From contig NC_135201.1 in NCBI RefSeq assembly GCF_050948175.1, positions 6,324,001-6,388,000 of the forward strand: a DNA stretch of 64,000 nucleotides, in the 5' to 3' direction. Below the pieces are notes generated by a model that had not been told where the DNA came from, made no database searches, and saw only the letters and a program-made list of their open reading frames with translations. The stretch is from Xylocopa sonorina. Taxonomy: Eukaryota; Arthropoda; Insecta; Hymenoptera; Apidae. Both the position numbers and the translations under genes were made by a program. Of the stretch, positions 20,732-32,300 are shown piece after piece; within the stretch, counting starts at the first letter, position 1; each line of letters opens with the position of its first letter.

Positions 20732-22971
20732 TTAACTATTGAAAGTTTCCTTTTTAAAAAATGAATTGATATTAAATGTACCATGATTAGGTCGATAGTG
20801 AATTTCCTTGCAGTTAACAATAGATCGTCTCGTTTTTTTATTGTTATCCCCTTGTGATAAATTCGTCACAACCGTTTCACATTTGGATGGTCTTACCTCC
20901 ACCATACTTTGTTTCGGAACATGAACTTTACATACATTCGATGAATTGTATTCGACCTCAGATCGATACAAGACTACCTTCCTTGGATGTGAACATTCCT
21001 CGTAGGAAACGTTCGAATGATCCAAATTTGGTTGCTGAACGTATACAACTTTGTTCTGTTCGCATGTGGGTACGTATATTACTTTCCGGGCCACTTCTTG
21101 AGGATATGATACCATTCGATAATTAATGCTTGGGTCAATTACCTCTACGTTATCAACGGAAGGAACATGTTTGTTCCTCTGGACGTATATGGGGATTTTC
21201 TGTGCCTTCGAGTCGTTTTCATACGCCAAATACTTGATCGGCTGCTCTTCAAGTACTACAGCATCTTCCATACATTGGCTGTTAGCACATTTCATTTGGG
21301 AGTTCCGTTCATCTATAGGCAAAATCTTCAAATTCTGTACACCCCTGAGGATACTAATATCAGCCACATCACCTTGGCAACATCGTTCAGCTTGAAACGT
21401 TCTGGATCTCTCGATCTGTGGTATAATATCGTTCGAACACTTAGCAGTCGAATCATTGCATTGATCTACGACAACGTAGCAAACGTGCTGATCGTTGTGG
21501 CACTTCTGACTATTTTCGCATTTATGCTGTTGCTCTACCTTTCGTAGCAACAATTTCTCACAGATCATTGGCTTCTGACACACCTGCAAATTTTGCACTT
21601 GCGACGCATTAATCTCCTTACATTCCTGGCTACAACAACCTAAATTATCCGAATTCTGTGAACAATGAAGCGTTTTGTAACAAGTCTCTGGCACTCTCTG
21701 GCAATTCTTGTGCACCTCGCAAGTGTTCCTCATCGATTTTTGCTGTTGCATACTCACATTCCTTTTCATTTTACAAACATTAGAATTATCCCTCGTTCCA
21801 TCAGTGATTAAATTGTTCAGATACAAATAGTTTCCTATATCCCTCGAGTCTTTCTTTGTAAACATTACAGTCTTTTGATTCGATGCATATTTCTTGTTCA
21901 CGAAAATGTTTCTTTGGGCATTCTGCTGTTGTTTCTTTACGAAACGTATTTCATCTTTACGTATATTAGGCGAGGCGATTACACAGGTATTTACATCGGG
22001 ATCTTGTGTATTTGTAGGTTTACACGAGTCACTTGCAATGCTCGACGACCGCAAGCTCCTCGAGCTCTCATCGAGTTCCGATATCAAAGAGTGTGGGTTG
22101 AAACGAAGGTTCTGCCTCGACGACGCATCGAACAGCATCTCTCGTGGCTCTTTATTAATATGCATCAACTCGTGGAATAAATTTAGTCGACTGTTATCAT
22201 TCGCTACAGTGTTGTTGCACCTCCGCAATATAGCTGGGATGTGCTTCAGATTCTTCATTTTAACTTGATGCGGAATTTTCAAATTCTGTTTTCCATTATG
22301 TCTCCTGGGTCCTTTATTTGAGATATGAATCGTCTGTGCACGTTGATTTTTGCGTTTCGTTACGTGTTTCTTATCAATGACACAATTGCTCTGCTGTTTC
22401 GCCGAAACGAAAGGACTAAGATGATTTTTTGGTTTCACCCTTTCGTTCGCTACAAAATACTCGAGACTATTGTTGTTTCTGAATATAGAGGATGTAGAAC
22501 AGTTTTCCTCTAAGGACGTATGATTGTGTACACTTGTCGAACTGTGATCACTTACTACATTATTCATTGTATTAACCATTTCCGATTCATTGGTGTTCTT
22601 TATTCTCGCACCAAAGCTATTCAGCGAAGATACATCGAATAATAAATTCGACGCGGCTCTCTCGTGTCTTTTCCTTTCTATGCTTTCATACGGCATTAAC
22701 AATGAATTTTGGTTTTCTTCGTCGTGTTCCTTGTTTGTTGCGCAACCAAGTTGGCGGTCTGAATTATGGCCAGTTGTGGATACAAGCTTTTGGGTGCACT
22801 CAGAAGGATGCAATTTAATTTCTGGTAAATACGTGGTTGCAGTAGTGGAGACACTTGAAGCAATGCGATCATTTAGAATGGAGCCACGTTTAACCATATC
22901 ACGCAAAAATTGGCTATGAAACGATTCCGTATATATGTTCCTTAATTTTTTTTTCACTGTTGTTAGTGGAT
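20732..22971 (-). CDS. Last exon (exon 7) of the 983-residue protein
   Basis: The acceptor CGTACAG ends at 22972. The exon carries residues 238-983. It begins D-P-L-T-T-V-K-K-K-L-R-N and includes F-H-S-Q-F-L-R-D. Motif copies L-L-F-D-V-S (about 347-352) and M-L-F-D-A-S (about 516-521) are here, as is the Cys-rich block. The end is S-F-F-K-K-E-T-F-N-S and TAA. A single open frame of over 2.2 kb is far longer than chance allows in this AT-rich region. Confidence 0.92.
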
Positions 22972-24776
22972 CTGTACGAAATAAAAATTAAAAGATACGG
23001 AATCGTAAAATCATAAGAATAATGAAATATCGTACCTGTTGTAAAATGATCCAAAATATTTTGTTGTGAGAAATTTTCGGAACAAACCATTTTACACAAT
23101 TCCTGGTACTTAGTGAATGCACGATTACGTAAATCTTCCGTGTTAATCGTATTCTTTTCTCTGAAATAGTTGTTGGTGAACTCAATGCATTTAAGATCAT
23201 CAGAATCATCATCGTTTGTGCATTGATCTTCTAAATACTTTTCTTTTCTGTAAACAGTGTATAAACTGTTACACTGACCAAATTATTGGCATCTTCGTTG
23301 TCTTTTTCCGATTAGTTTTTGGTGATTTTTCTTTAATGTATCTTTACATCTATGAAATTACCTGAGACTTACCCATTCACTTTACATAAGACTGGACTTA
23401 AATATATATCCTGAAGAGATGCTGGTTGCAAAATATTTCTAATGCTAGCATCGAATAGCAGGTCTTTCGAAACCTGGTCATTATCATTTTCAACTAGTAT
23501 ACCTCTGTGAAACAAAAAGAATATGTTTTTTACTTCAAAGACAATCTTCCATACTGTTTTTACTTACTCTGATTTGGAATCATAGCCATCTAAAAGCTTT
23601 TGTACATTTCCTTGCAAACGAGCGTTCTTTACATCGTCTGATGGAACTTGAACTATAAAAAATTAGATTCCACAATTAATTATTTCATATAACGAAGGTT
23701 TGCTATATTTCACAACACATACATTTTCGTATTTCTTTTCCAGTCGCTCCATTCCTGTATATGCCAGCTACCTGAGGTAAAATGTCGCAATTTAATATCA
23801 TTATGTTAATTCTCTTAATTTTTTGATACAATAATTAATAATATTTACAGGTTTCGGAAGAATTCTGTTCGATATCGGTTTTGTGTTTCGCGTTTTATTC
23901 AATTTGCCATCGATTTTCGTTTTCTTGTCCTGAAAAATTCGTTTGCACATGAGGATCACAAAAGAGGAGGTGTAAAGGTAAATTAATTTTTAAAGCTATA
24001 CATATTCCTCTCGTCTGCCCGCGAAACATTGTAAAAGTTTTACATAACTACTCTGCCAAAATTTGTATGTCTGCGGCTTCTGCGGAAAAATTGCATGCAA
24101 AACATCACATTTGTGAGAAACATTTTTTAAAATGTAAATAGTCGCGTTATTTCATATTTTGTTTCATTCCTTTTACATTTTTGATTTTATTCGATATATC
24201 GAAACATTTCAACACATACATACCTAGCATTGATTTAAAAAAATCTAGTTTCTATTCGATAGTTGATATTTAAAAAGAAGTGTTAAATATACATCTAATT
24301 CTGTACGTATCAATCCAATATTTCTATCATTTCAAGAATACTTTGAGCATAATTTGTTCTCAGATTGTTGCTCACCTTACAATATTTGGTACAAAAAATT
24401 GTATAGAAATATTAGAATAACTTACAAAACTTTCAATGACGCGTGTCAATCATCTGACATAACCATAAACATTGTAAAACTTCAAATATACTTGTACATC
24501 AGACGCAACATTATACGTTCCTTCATTCGTTTTGTAAATGAAAATGAATAAAATATCTCGCGTAGAATATACAGAGCCACGACTGAGACTCGATAATGAC
24601 AAGAACGAGCGTTTGTACGATACCTTCTTCGTTTTTAGTATCCTTTGGTGCAGATCTGTCAGGTCCCTTTTGCGTTTCTTCTTCTTTAGACGAACTTTCT
24701 GTTCTTCCCGGACAGTCTCGTTCTGTCCATCAGCTGGCGCGTCACTGGCCGCATCGTTGCGTCTTACTTTTCCCAT
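20732..24776 (-). CDS. Uncharacterised 983-residue protein, seven exons
   Basis: Exons are 24776-24624, 23929-23849, 23771-23723, 23652-23568, 23504-23373, 23247-23036 and 22971-20732. All borders are GT-AG and the phases (0, 0, 1, 2, 2, 1) join one frame of 984 codons including the stop, so the model is firm. I do not recognise the family. The N terminus is strongly basic (K-V-R-L-K-K-K-K-R-K-R), a likely nuclear signal. Most of the protein is Asn/Ser/Gln-rich and looks disordered. A Cys-rich block with scattered His spans about residues 655-750. A motif L/M-L-F-D-A/V-S recurs near residues 138, 347 and 516. No signal peptide, membrane segment or catalytic motif was seen. The first exon's donor (GTATCG) is weaker than the rest. 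A nuclear or chromatin role is a guess from the basic N terminus only. Confidence 0.88.
23036..24776 (-). CDS. Exons 1-6 of the 983-residue protein
   Basis: Exon 1 (ATG at 24776) encodes 51 residues with the basic cluster and L-T-D-L-H-Q-R-I-L. Exons 2-4 contain K-P-V-A-G-I-Y-R-N-G-A-T-G-K-E-I-R, perhaps the best sequence for a homology search. Exon 5 contains D-L-L-F-D-A-S-I-R-N-I-L-Q-P, motif copy one. Exon 6 is acidic at its start (D-D-D-S-D-D). Introns are 694, 77, 70, 63, 125 and 64 bases, typical compact insect introns. They were found by matching donor, acceptor and phase. Confidence 0.82.
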
Positions 24777-25700
24777 TTCACGACAAGAGACGAAACGAAA
24801 TTTGCGTGTCTCCTAGAACGAGATCGACGTGTGTCTCGATATTTGTTTATATTTCGTTACTTCGCTTCTTATAGCGGCCCGAATATCACGTACGATGACA
24901 ATATCGACGTATTTACTTTGTCTCGTTCTACAGACGATAATGCTTGTCTATGATTGACCGAGCGACACGTAAACTTATCGACATCGAGACGCCGAACATT
25001 ACGCACGTGTCTCGCTCTGCATTAACTCATTGGTAGCTGGTATCATCAGAGGTGATAGCTATTAAATTCGTGTATTATAATTTGCAATACATTCTTTATC
25101 ATCACTCGTATCGCACACACGCACGCATCGAATGTTGTTACGAAAAGTTGTTAAATATCGCAATGTTAAGGAGGTTAATACATGTTTCTTGTGTAATATG
25201 TCGCAGGGCAGTTCAATTGGACACAGCACTGTGTAGACGACGAGTTAAATAAAAACTACGTCATAAACAGGCGAATAACCACACGGATAGAATAGTTGAG
25301 AGAAAACGTCGACCGGACATTCAGTAGTTTGTTGATACCCGTGGCGCGTAGACGTACTAGTGCGTGTCTGATACGATACGTCGCATTTTCCTACGAGAAT
25401 GTTCCATTTACTTGTACAATTACTCGTGATTGTTAATCAATGAGTGGATCTTTTATCTTTTACGTTGTTACATTATTGTTAAAAGTGTTTATTTTGTTTA
25501 GACATTTTAGAATACTAGACAGAGTCAAGGGAGTAAATACATATGTGTGTTGAACTATTGTCTAATCGATTGAGAGTCTGTTGAGAAATTTGTTTTACGA
25601 TTATCAATTTTAAATAATATATTAAAAGGTGATTTTGTGTGTATATATATGGTTTAATTGCTATTGGTTATATAAGTTAGGTATTTTTTGAGAAAAATTA
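24777..25700. other. Upstream region of the 983-aa gene
   Basis: The 5' flank of the minus-strand gene contains a CACGTG-like E-box near 25003 and repeated TGTCTCG words between 24810 and 25020. No TATA box is obvious. The AT-rich sequence from 25400 onward has no coding potential I can support. Confidence 0.4.
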
Positions 25701-25964
25701 CTTTAGAAATAATTATTTTTACGCACGTTGAGACAGTCGCTTGACTATTCGTACCGACGCCATATTAGTTTCGTTTGAGTTGAATACGGGAGTGCACGCG
25801 TCGTTGAAGTACCAGTTATTTTGTTGTAAATTAGTAGTTTTATGCGCGTTTACGTCGATAATATGTTCGATAATACAAGTGCTAATGTGTTTCAAGTGAC
25901 TGACAATGGTACGCAGGAGGATTAACAACTTATTTGGAGCAACATCACGCTGAAAAATTGAAGG
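25701..25964 (+). other. Possible 5' exon ending at a GTGAGT donor
   Basis: A GCCAT-containing stretch near 25760 (seen at many insect start sites) leads to a GTGAGT donor at 25965. Short upstream frames of 20 and 15 codons begin at 25863 and 25906; neither crosses the donor. If it is an exon it is probably untranslated. Confidence 0.22.
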
Positions 25965-27317
25965 GTGAGTACAGCTTACTTCGACAATATAGGTATATAC
26001 ACTATTACTGAACAATTAAAATTATATCGTGAAACTTATACGTATTCCTAAATATATTCATTCTTTATTTAATTCCACGTTACTGTTTATTAAATGTTAT
26101 GATTAATGAATATTATTAAAGAATATGTTCACACCTATTGACATTTAAAGATATGAGATTCTGTTTATGAAAGTCCAATGTTATGTTACATTTCTTATTT
26201 GAAGTATGTTGTAGTAATAAGTATAATTAAAAGCATATATTTTATTAAATAGGTTATTGTATATAAAATGCGTAGTTATCTGCTATATTAAGATCGACGT
26301 ACTCAACGTAGTTTCCGTAGTGTAGTGGTTATCACGTGTGCTTCACACGCACAAGGTCCCCGGTTCGATCCCGGGCGGAAACAGTCTTTTCTTTTATATT
26401 TACTTTCTTTTGTTTTTCATGTACATTTTCCTTACGTATATATATCAACACATTTTTCAAATGTTGGTAATGATTTTAGCTTTGTATATAAATCTATCAT
26501 AAAAGAATCATTTTGGTTGTAACATGAGCAAAGTATATTATTAACCTATGGTATTTTTATACCCGATTTAGTAGGGAAACATTTCATCGACAAGAGATAA
26601 TATTTCTATATTATCTTAGATTAATTATTCATTTGAAAGAGGACAATATTATAACCGCAGATGGTACATATCATCTGTCGGTAAATTTACTTATACTTAT
26701 GATCGATTATACCAAATTTGAGACTTTCTTTGATAGATGGCGCATAGTTTCATCTTTTGTCTAAACATTTTGTTTCCTATGAAAAATTAAACTTTTATTT
26801 ATGTACGTAAGGGAAAAAGATGTAAAATATGTTGGTACAGCTCATTTAAATGTTTAACAATATCAATCGAAGATGTATTTTATTAATTTTGCAAGCAAAA
26901 TTTTAGCTTTTATCCACTACGAATTACGATGCACACCATGCAGTTGCATACCGCTAAATTATCTTATCTTTTTCTAACCAGTTGTCGATGTAAAATTATT
27001 TTTTCAATTCATTAGCAAGCTTTTAATCAGCAAATGACTGCGGAGTCTACTGGACGTTTCTAGTTCGTGCTGTGCAACTGTTTGTCATGGTCCATCGTAT
27101 ATTTTAAGTCTCACTTTATCGCTTGCGCGTAATTACGGTGCAAGTTTACGAGCCCTGCAAGCCAGCCTTAAATCGAAACTCGAGTTACACCACGAAACGA
27201 CTGTTTTCAATGAGGCTGTAGCATTTATCCTTCCTTTAAAATTTTTTCGTCTAGATCGTATTCGTCTTCTTAGCTTTTTCTTTATGATACATATATTTCA
27301 ACATTCACTGTTTTCAG
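25965..27317. other. AT-rich region around tRNA-Val
   Basis: Apart from the tRNA this is AT-rich DNA with frequent stops in all frames. No gene is supported. Confidence 0.5.
26311..26383 (+). tRNA. tRNA-Val (anticodon CAC)
   Basis: The 73-base gene folds into a full cloverleaf. The acceptor pairs GTTTCCG with CGGAAAC and is followed by discriminator A. The D arm carries the TAGTGTAGTGGTTATCA A-box. The anticodon stem pairs TGTGC with GCACA around loop TTCACAC, giving anticodon CAC. The T arm contains GGTTCGATCCC. No intron is present. A T-run (TCTTTTCTTTT) follows as a Pol III stop. Confidence 0.97.
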
Positions 27318-27455
27318 TTTTTACATGAACCATTATTGTTGTGGATGCATAGAATAACTCTAATGGAACTTAATGTGTTACAGAGTAAATTTCTTGGCTG
27401 TGTTCGTCCACGATTCAAGGAGAGGAAAGTGTCGGTGTTGGTTTTTCATCCTCCG
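27318..27455 (+). CDS. Possible 138-base internal exon, unrecognised
   Basis: TTTTCAG ends at 27317 and CCG|GTGAGT lies at 27455/27456. The segment between is open for exactly 46 codons in phase 0/0. Its second half is basic: F-L-G-C-V-R-P-R-F-K-E-R-K. No partner exon with matching phase is identified and no family is recognised, so chance is a real alternative. Confidence 0.2.
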
Positions 27456-29253
27456 GTGAGTCATACACGTTCACATATTCATGTTGTAATAGTTTTTAGT
27501 CGACTCTCTACAGTCGAAATTATGCTACGTTTATAAGCAGAAAAAGTATATAATTAGAATTTCTCACCTATCCTAATATTTTAAGAGCTTAATGATTAGA
27601 AAGCATAATAGAGTAATCTCAGGGTCGATTTCTATGAACAATCACGAAAGTATCGAACAATACCCCATGAAAATGATCACAAAACGCCAAATAATTTCCC
27701 ACGATTGAATCCCAAGACTCGCGCAAACGTGTCTACCGACTTAGCTCGTAATTAGCGCGTGAGACAATAACCGATGGTTATCGCGGTAAGGTTGACTAAT
27801 TGCAAGGCCGATTTTCAACGCGGGAACATCGACACGGTGGCGCATTGTCACCCCCCAGGGTTGCAAATTTGTTGTACAAGAACTGGTGTATCTGTATATC
27901 TAATTAAAAAACACAGCAAGAGGGAGCCACTCTCCGTGGGGTTATAAAACAGTTCTTGGGCTAGGTAAGAGGCTTAGAGGAGACTCGAGAAAGGATATGG
28001 TCTCGCCCTAATGAATGAGAACGTCGTACAGCCTCGAGACTGTAGTACTTGAAACGACAAAGCGTGCATTTTGGGGTTAAAACACCTCACGGTTCCGTAG
28101 GCCACCGCGTTACGTTTCCTCAGCTGTCCTCGTGGAAGACACGATGAACCTGCCTCATTTCGGGACGCGTTGCGTTGACCCTTGGAGAGTCTCGTAAATG
28201 TCCGTATCCCAAGGAAATTTATGGCATCGTGGCTTGCACGCATGTGCACCTAGCGTAAAGGATCCCTTGTGAACTTTCGATGGAGATTCGAATTCTGTCG
28301 TGGTGAATCGGACGAATTTTATTTAGAGTTATCCCTCACGGAAGTTTTAAAACATTTTACGCATCTTTTGCATTCGGTCGCGGAGGGTTATTACAGTTAG
28401 TAGACGCAAGGTGTTTTAAAAACGGGTTCCGCTTAGTTGAAGTAGAGGTCGTGAAAAATAATTCGTTATTTATAACGTTACACGCAGATAAATACTCGAC
28501 GATATTGGAGGATCGTTGACATTTTTATTCGACTCGTCGTTTTACTTGAACTAAAAATAATTCTACAGAGTAGTATCGTGTGTTCGTAACACTATCCAAG
28601 AACCTCAAGAAAAACGCTACACGTTACTGTCATTTTTATATGAACAAATGAACGGAAACGCTCGCGAAGGGTTTCGATATCGTGTTTTATTTCTACGAAT
28701 CGAAGGAATACCGAGTGTAATCCAATTAAACAGACGTATAGAGTTAGAACGCTACGGAGGGCCTCAGTTTGTAGGAGCAGAGCTCTTGGAACATTTTGGA
28801 AGCACATTCTTCGGCATCGACGCGAATAGGTCATGGTAGGCAGAGGAAGGAAGCGAGAGGCATGTATCAAAGGGTAAAGAGATGTGGGGAGGGAGAGAAA
28901 GAGAGAGACAACGCACGCAATGGGGGTTTATGTAACTCGGGCATTAGTGACTGTGACGTCACGACGCCGCGACGCGATGCAACGGTTGCACACGGTCGAT
29001 AGTGCAGTCAACTACTGCATTATACGCAGTCGACCTTAAAGATCTATGAATTGCACACGTCTACGAGTCTCGGATAACATTTCTCAAATGAATAGAATAT
29101 ACTAAACAGACTAGATTAGAATCCCGGTGTAGTCATCTGCACTTCTTAACGTAGAAGTTTAGAAGTCCTCAGGGAATAGTCTTTCCTTTCGTTCAAGAAT
29201 TCCAACGCTTGTAGGCCAGGAGAACGAAAGAGGAATGGAATAGTACGCGTACT

Positions 29254-29328
29254 AAACCAAACAGGGAATCGAACCCGATACGCTTAGTTAAATACGTACA
29301 CGCGTACCCCAATTGCACCCCACCAGTT
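29254..29328 (-). pseudogene. tRNA-like remnant
   Basis: The minus strand has a B-box GGGTTCGATTCCC (29276-29264), an A-box-like TGGGGTGCAATTGG near the 5' side, and ends that pair weakly (AACTGGT with TTTGGTT, mostly G-T pairs). The span of about 75 bases is right for a tRNA. No anticodon stem can be formed, so it is not a working tRNA. It may be a decayed tRNA or the head of a tRNA-derived SINE. Confidence 0.25.
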
Positions 29329-32300
29329 ACGTAACCAGCATTCCGTCAATGAACTCCGAGGGGGGTTTCCCTAAAATTCCCACCGAATCCTTTCAACTAC
29401 ATCCACGAATCGAAACCTTGATACCTCCTTCGAGCGTGTCCACTGCAAGATTTCAATGCTGCAATTAATCCTTCACACGTATCCAGACTAATTAGCATAT
29501 AATCGTACGAGATTTCCAGTCCTATTAATTAAAATAGGAAAGGTTTCACGCTAATAAAAAAACGATGAAAGGTTCTGCACATCGGTTGCAGTCATTCCGC
29601 TGCTCGCTCTTCAATTGGTTAATCGTATAACCGACGAATCTCTAGGCAATTAATACCGCGAAACGCGGCAAGCGGCGAGGAAGGAGGAAACGTTCCGTCG
29701 CGATGAGAATGTATCAATCAGCACAATTTAATGCCGCGGGAAGCTGTTGAAGGGAAAAAGGGGTTTGTGCCAGAGGCAACGGTGGAACGGAGACGAAGTT
29801 ACCGGGTCGAAGAAAGACGGAGCAGTAGGAAATGAAGGCAAGGAACGATGGCGCATAGAAGCGAGAGAGAGATTAGAGGAACGAATGCAGCGATGGACGA
29901 GCCTAGCGAATGAAGGGCGAGCGAGTGGGTGAAGAAGTGGGGAAGAAGACAGCGGTGGGGTTGAAGAGAGGGAGGAGGGATTGGGTATAAGTAAAGTGGC
30001 GTGACGGCAGAATCCGAGTGGGACCAAGATCGAGAGAATGAATAGGGTTAGGTGAACATATCGCAGGACAACCGAATCGGTAATCGAAAACCGCGAATGG
30101 AGATTTAGCAGCTAGTCACACTTTCACGCGTTGCTCCAATCCGCGACTATAAAAAGGGAATACGAGAATCAATGAAAATGTTTCCTCGACGAAAAGAGTA
30201 GTCTTGTAACTGCCTTGTGGCACGTAACGCGTGGTACCACATTCGAATGGAAGAAGGAGGATCGGGGGAGCGTGGATGCAAAATTTGCTGGATCATGAGT
30301 GAGCGAGAGGATTGGAAGGGGAAGCAGAAAATAGAATGAATATAGGAAACAAACAGAGATAGGTGAGAAAGGGATAAGGGGAAAGAAAGAGAGAAGAGAT
30401 ACCGGAGGCCTTGAACTGCTGCGGCGGTCGGCATTGCAACTTTCCGCTCTATGGATCTCTCTGTCTCCCCTCGACTTCTCTCTTCAGACCGTTTCCCTCT
30501 CCGCGGGCACGACGCTCGCGAGCCATCCTTCTTCGATCGACCGTACCTACTGCACCCTATCTTTCTCTCGTTCCCTGCCTCTATTTACATCGTTCCACTG
30601 AAAGTATCCGCGTCTCGATGCTAATAATTATTCCTCTCGCTCCCTGCGAGACCGGAAGTCGTATCGATCCCCGTTTCGGACTCGGATAAAACCCGTTCCG
30701 TTGGGTTTCAGATTGCGCCTACGGAGATCGACTCCAACGAGGGGCTAATTGTTTGCTCCACTTCTTCGTTCTAGTAATTCAGGAGATCGTTGGTACAGTA
30801 CAAACGTTTCTGAATTCAATTTTTGGGCTAAGATCGCTATTCGGTATTCGCTTCGATATCGTTCAGAGTATTTGGAGATCGTCCTAGCTATTTCTCCGGT
30901 TGCGTCACCGTTCGTTACTAAGATTAACGGAAATTGGTTACCAGCGAATTCCCAAAGTCCAACAGGTACAGAAAATAACCGTCTGTGTTAGCACAACACG
31001 AGTCACAGAGCGCACATGTGTGTGCTCGCGAGGAGAACATGCGCGCGCGTCCACCAGCCAGCCAGGCAGCCATCGGAGATCCGGCACCTTGAACTTTTAT
31101 CACGTGCACGAACAGAGCCGCGATAATAAGAGGCGGGATTGTTGTTTGCATAAGCGAGCGCGTAACCGAATACCAGGAAACAATGCTTCGCGTGCGAAAA
31201 TCGTGTTTCTCCGGGTGAGTCAACGATCGGGACCACGGGTTTCTTGCACTCGATTTTACGCCCTCGAAAATCCGTGGAACTACCCGGACAAAAATAATCC
31301 GACCGACATCGGATACTTTTTTGTTAAGTCCGCTGTGCAAAACGTATTCTCGCTAAAGCGTGGGCCGCTTTTACGTTCTCGAAATCGAGACTCGACTTGT
31401 TTTTTCCCTTTCTTTTTTCAATTGCCAGAAAAGTGTAGGCAAATAACGGTTAATTTAGAGAAGCGGAACGTCTGCAAACTGTTTGTTCGGAATAGTTAAA
31501 AATCACGAGAGTATAAAATACAGGATGAAGGCATCGAAACGCGTATTTCATTAACCTCGGCTGCAACAAAGAGGAAAATGTTTTTGGCGGCGAGTTCAGC
31601 GAACAGTATGCCTGAAACAACAGCAGACAGCAGCCAGGAGATTCATTAGCACAAGCTGAACAAAGAATGTCGAATGACTCAAAAGAGAAACATTCGTTCT
31701 TCCGAGGCGAAGCTGTGTGAAGTTTCTTGGAGCCTGTTGTGGCCGTGATCGCGCCCCACGGATTCGCAAGATTATTGTGATCCTTCCTATCGTTGGCTCG
31801 TTATCAGGAAGTTTTGCCAAAGAGTCATAATCTCGATAGGAACAATCGAAATGAGTCAGACCGCGTCTGTCTACGACTGAACGTTTCAAGTTCAAGTTGG
31901 AATTAGAATATTTACCCTCGATAAGATCGAAGCTACGATTATTAGAATGCAATCGTCGCCACGAGTCCTCTCATCCCCGATTAAAATGTCCTATGTGGAA
32001 ATTTATTATCTTTTACGAATTCCTTTACCGTATTCGAGGCTTTTAAAATACCATTGGATTCAATAAGTATTTACTTGTGGGCCAATGGACCTGGTACCAC
32101 TACAAATAACAGCTTTTTATTCTAATCGTGACAATTAATATCGAATAAACGTCTGACCGCTTGTAGATAGATTATAAATAGTTCAATTTGGAGAATCCGA
32201 TCTCCATTGGAAGAATTCGATTAAACGGAGTTTATTTTCATAGAGAAATGAACGAAAATACTCCTGCGGTGTGAATGAACGCGGGAGACAGTTTATTTTA

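Noticed and set aside
20854..22919. Several plus-strand frames of 60-126 codons across the orphan gene
   Set aside because: They are antisense shadows of the long minus-strand exon.
30900..31499. 199-codon plus-strand frame
   Set aside because: It overlaps a 138-codon frame on the other strand, is Arg/Ser/Cys-rich and has no domain; chance frame in stop-poor DNA.
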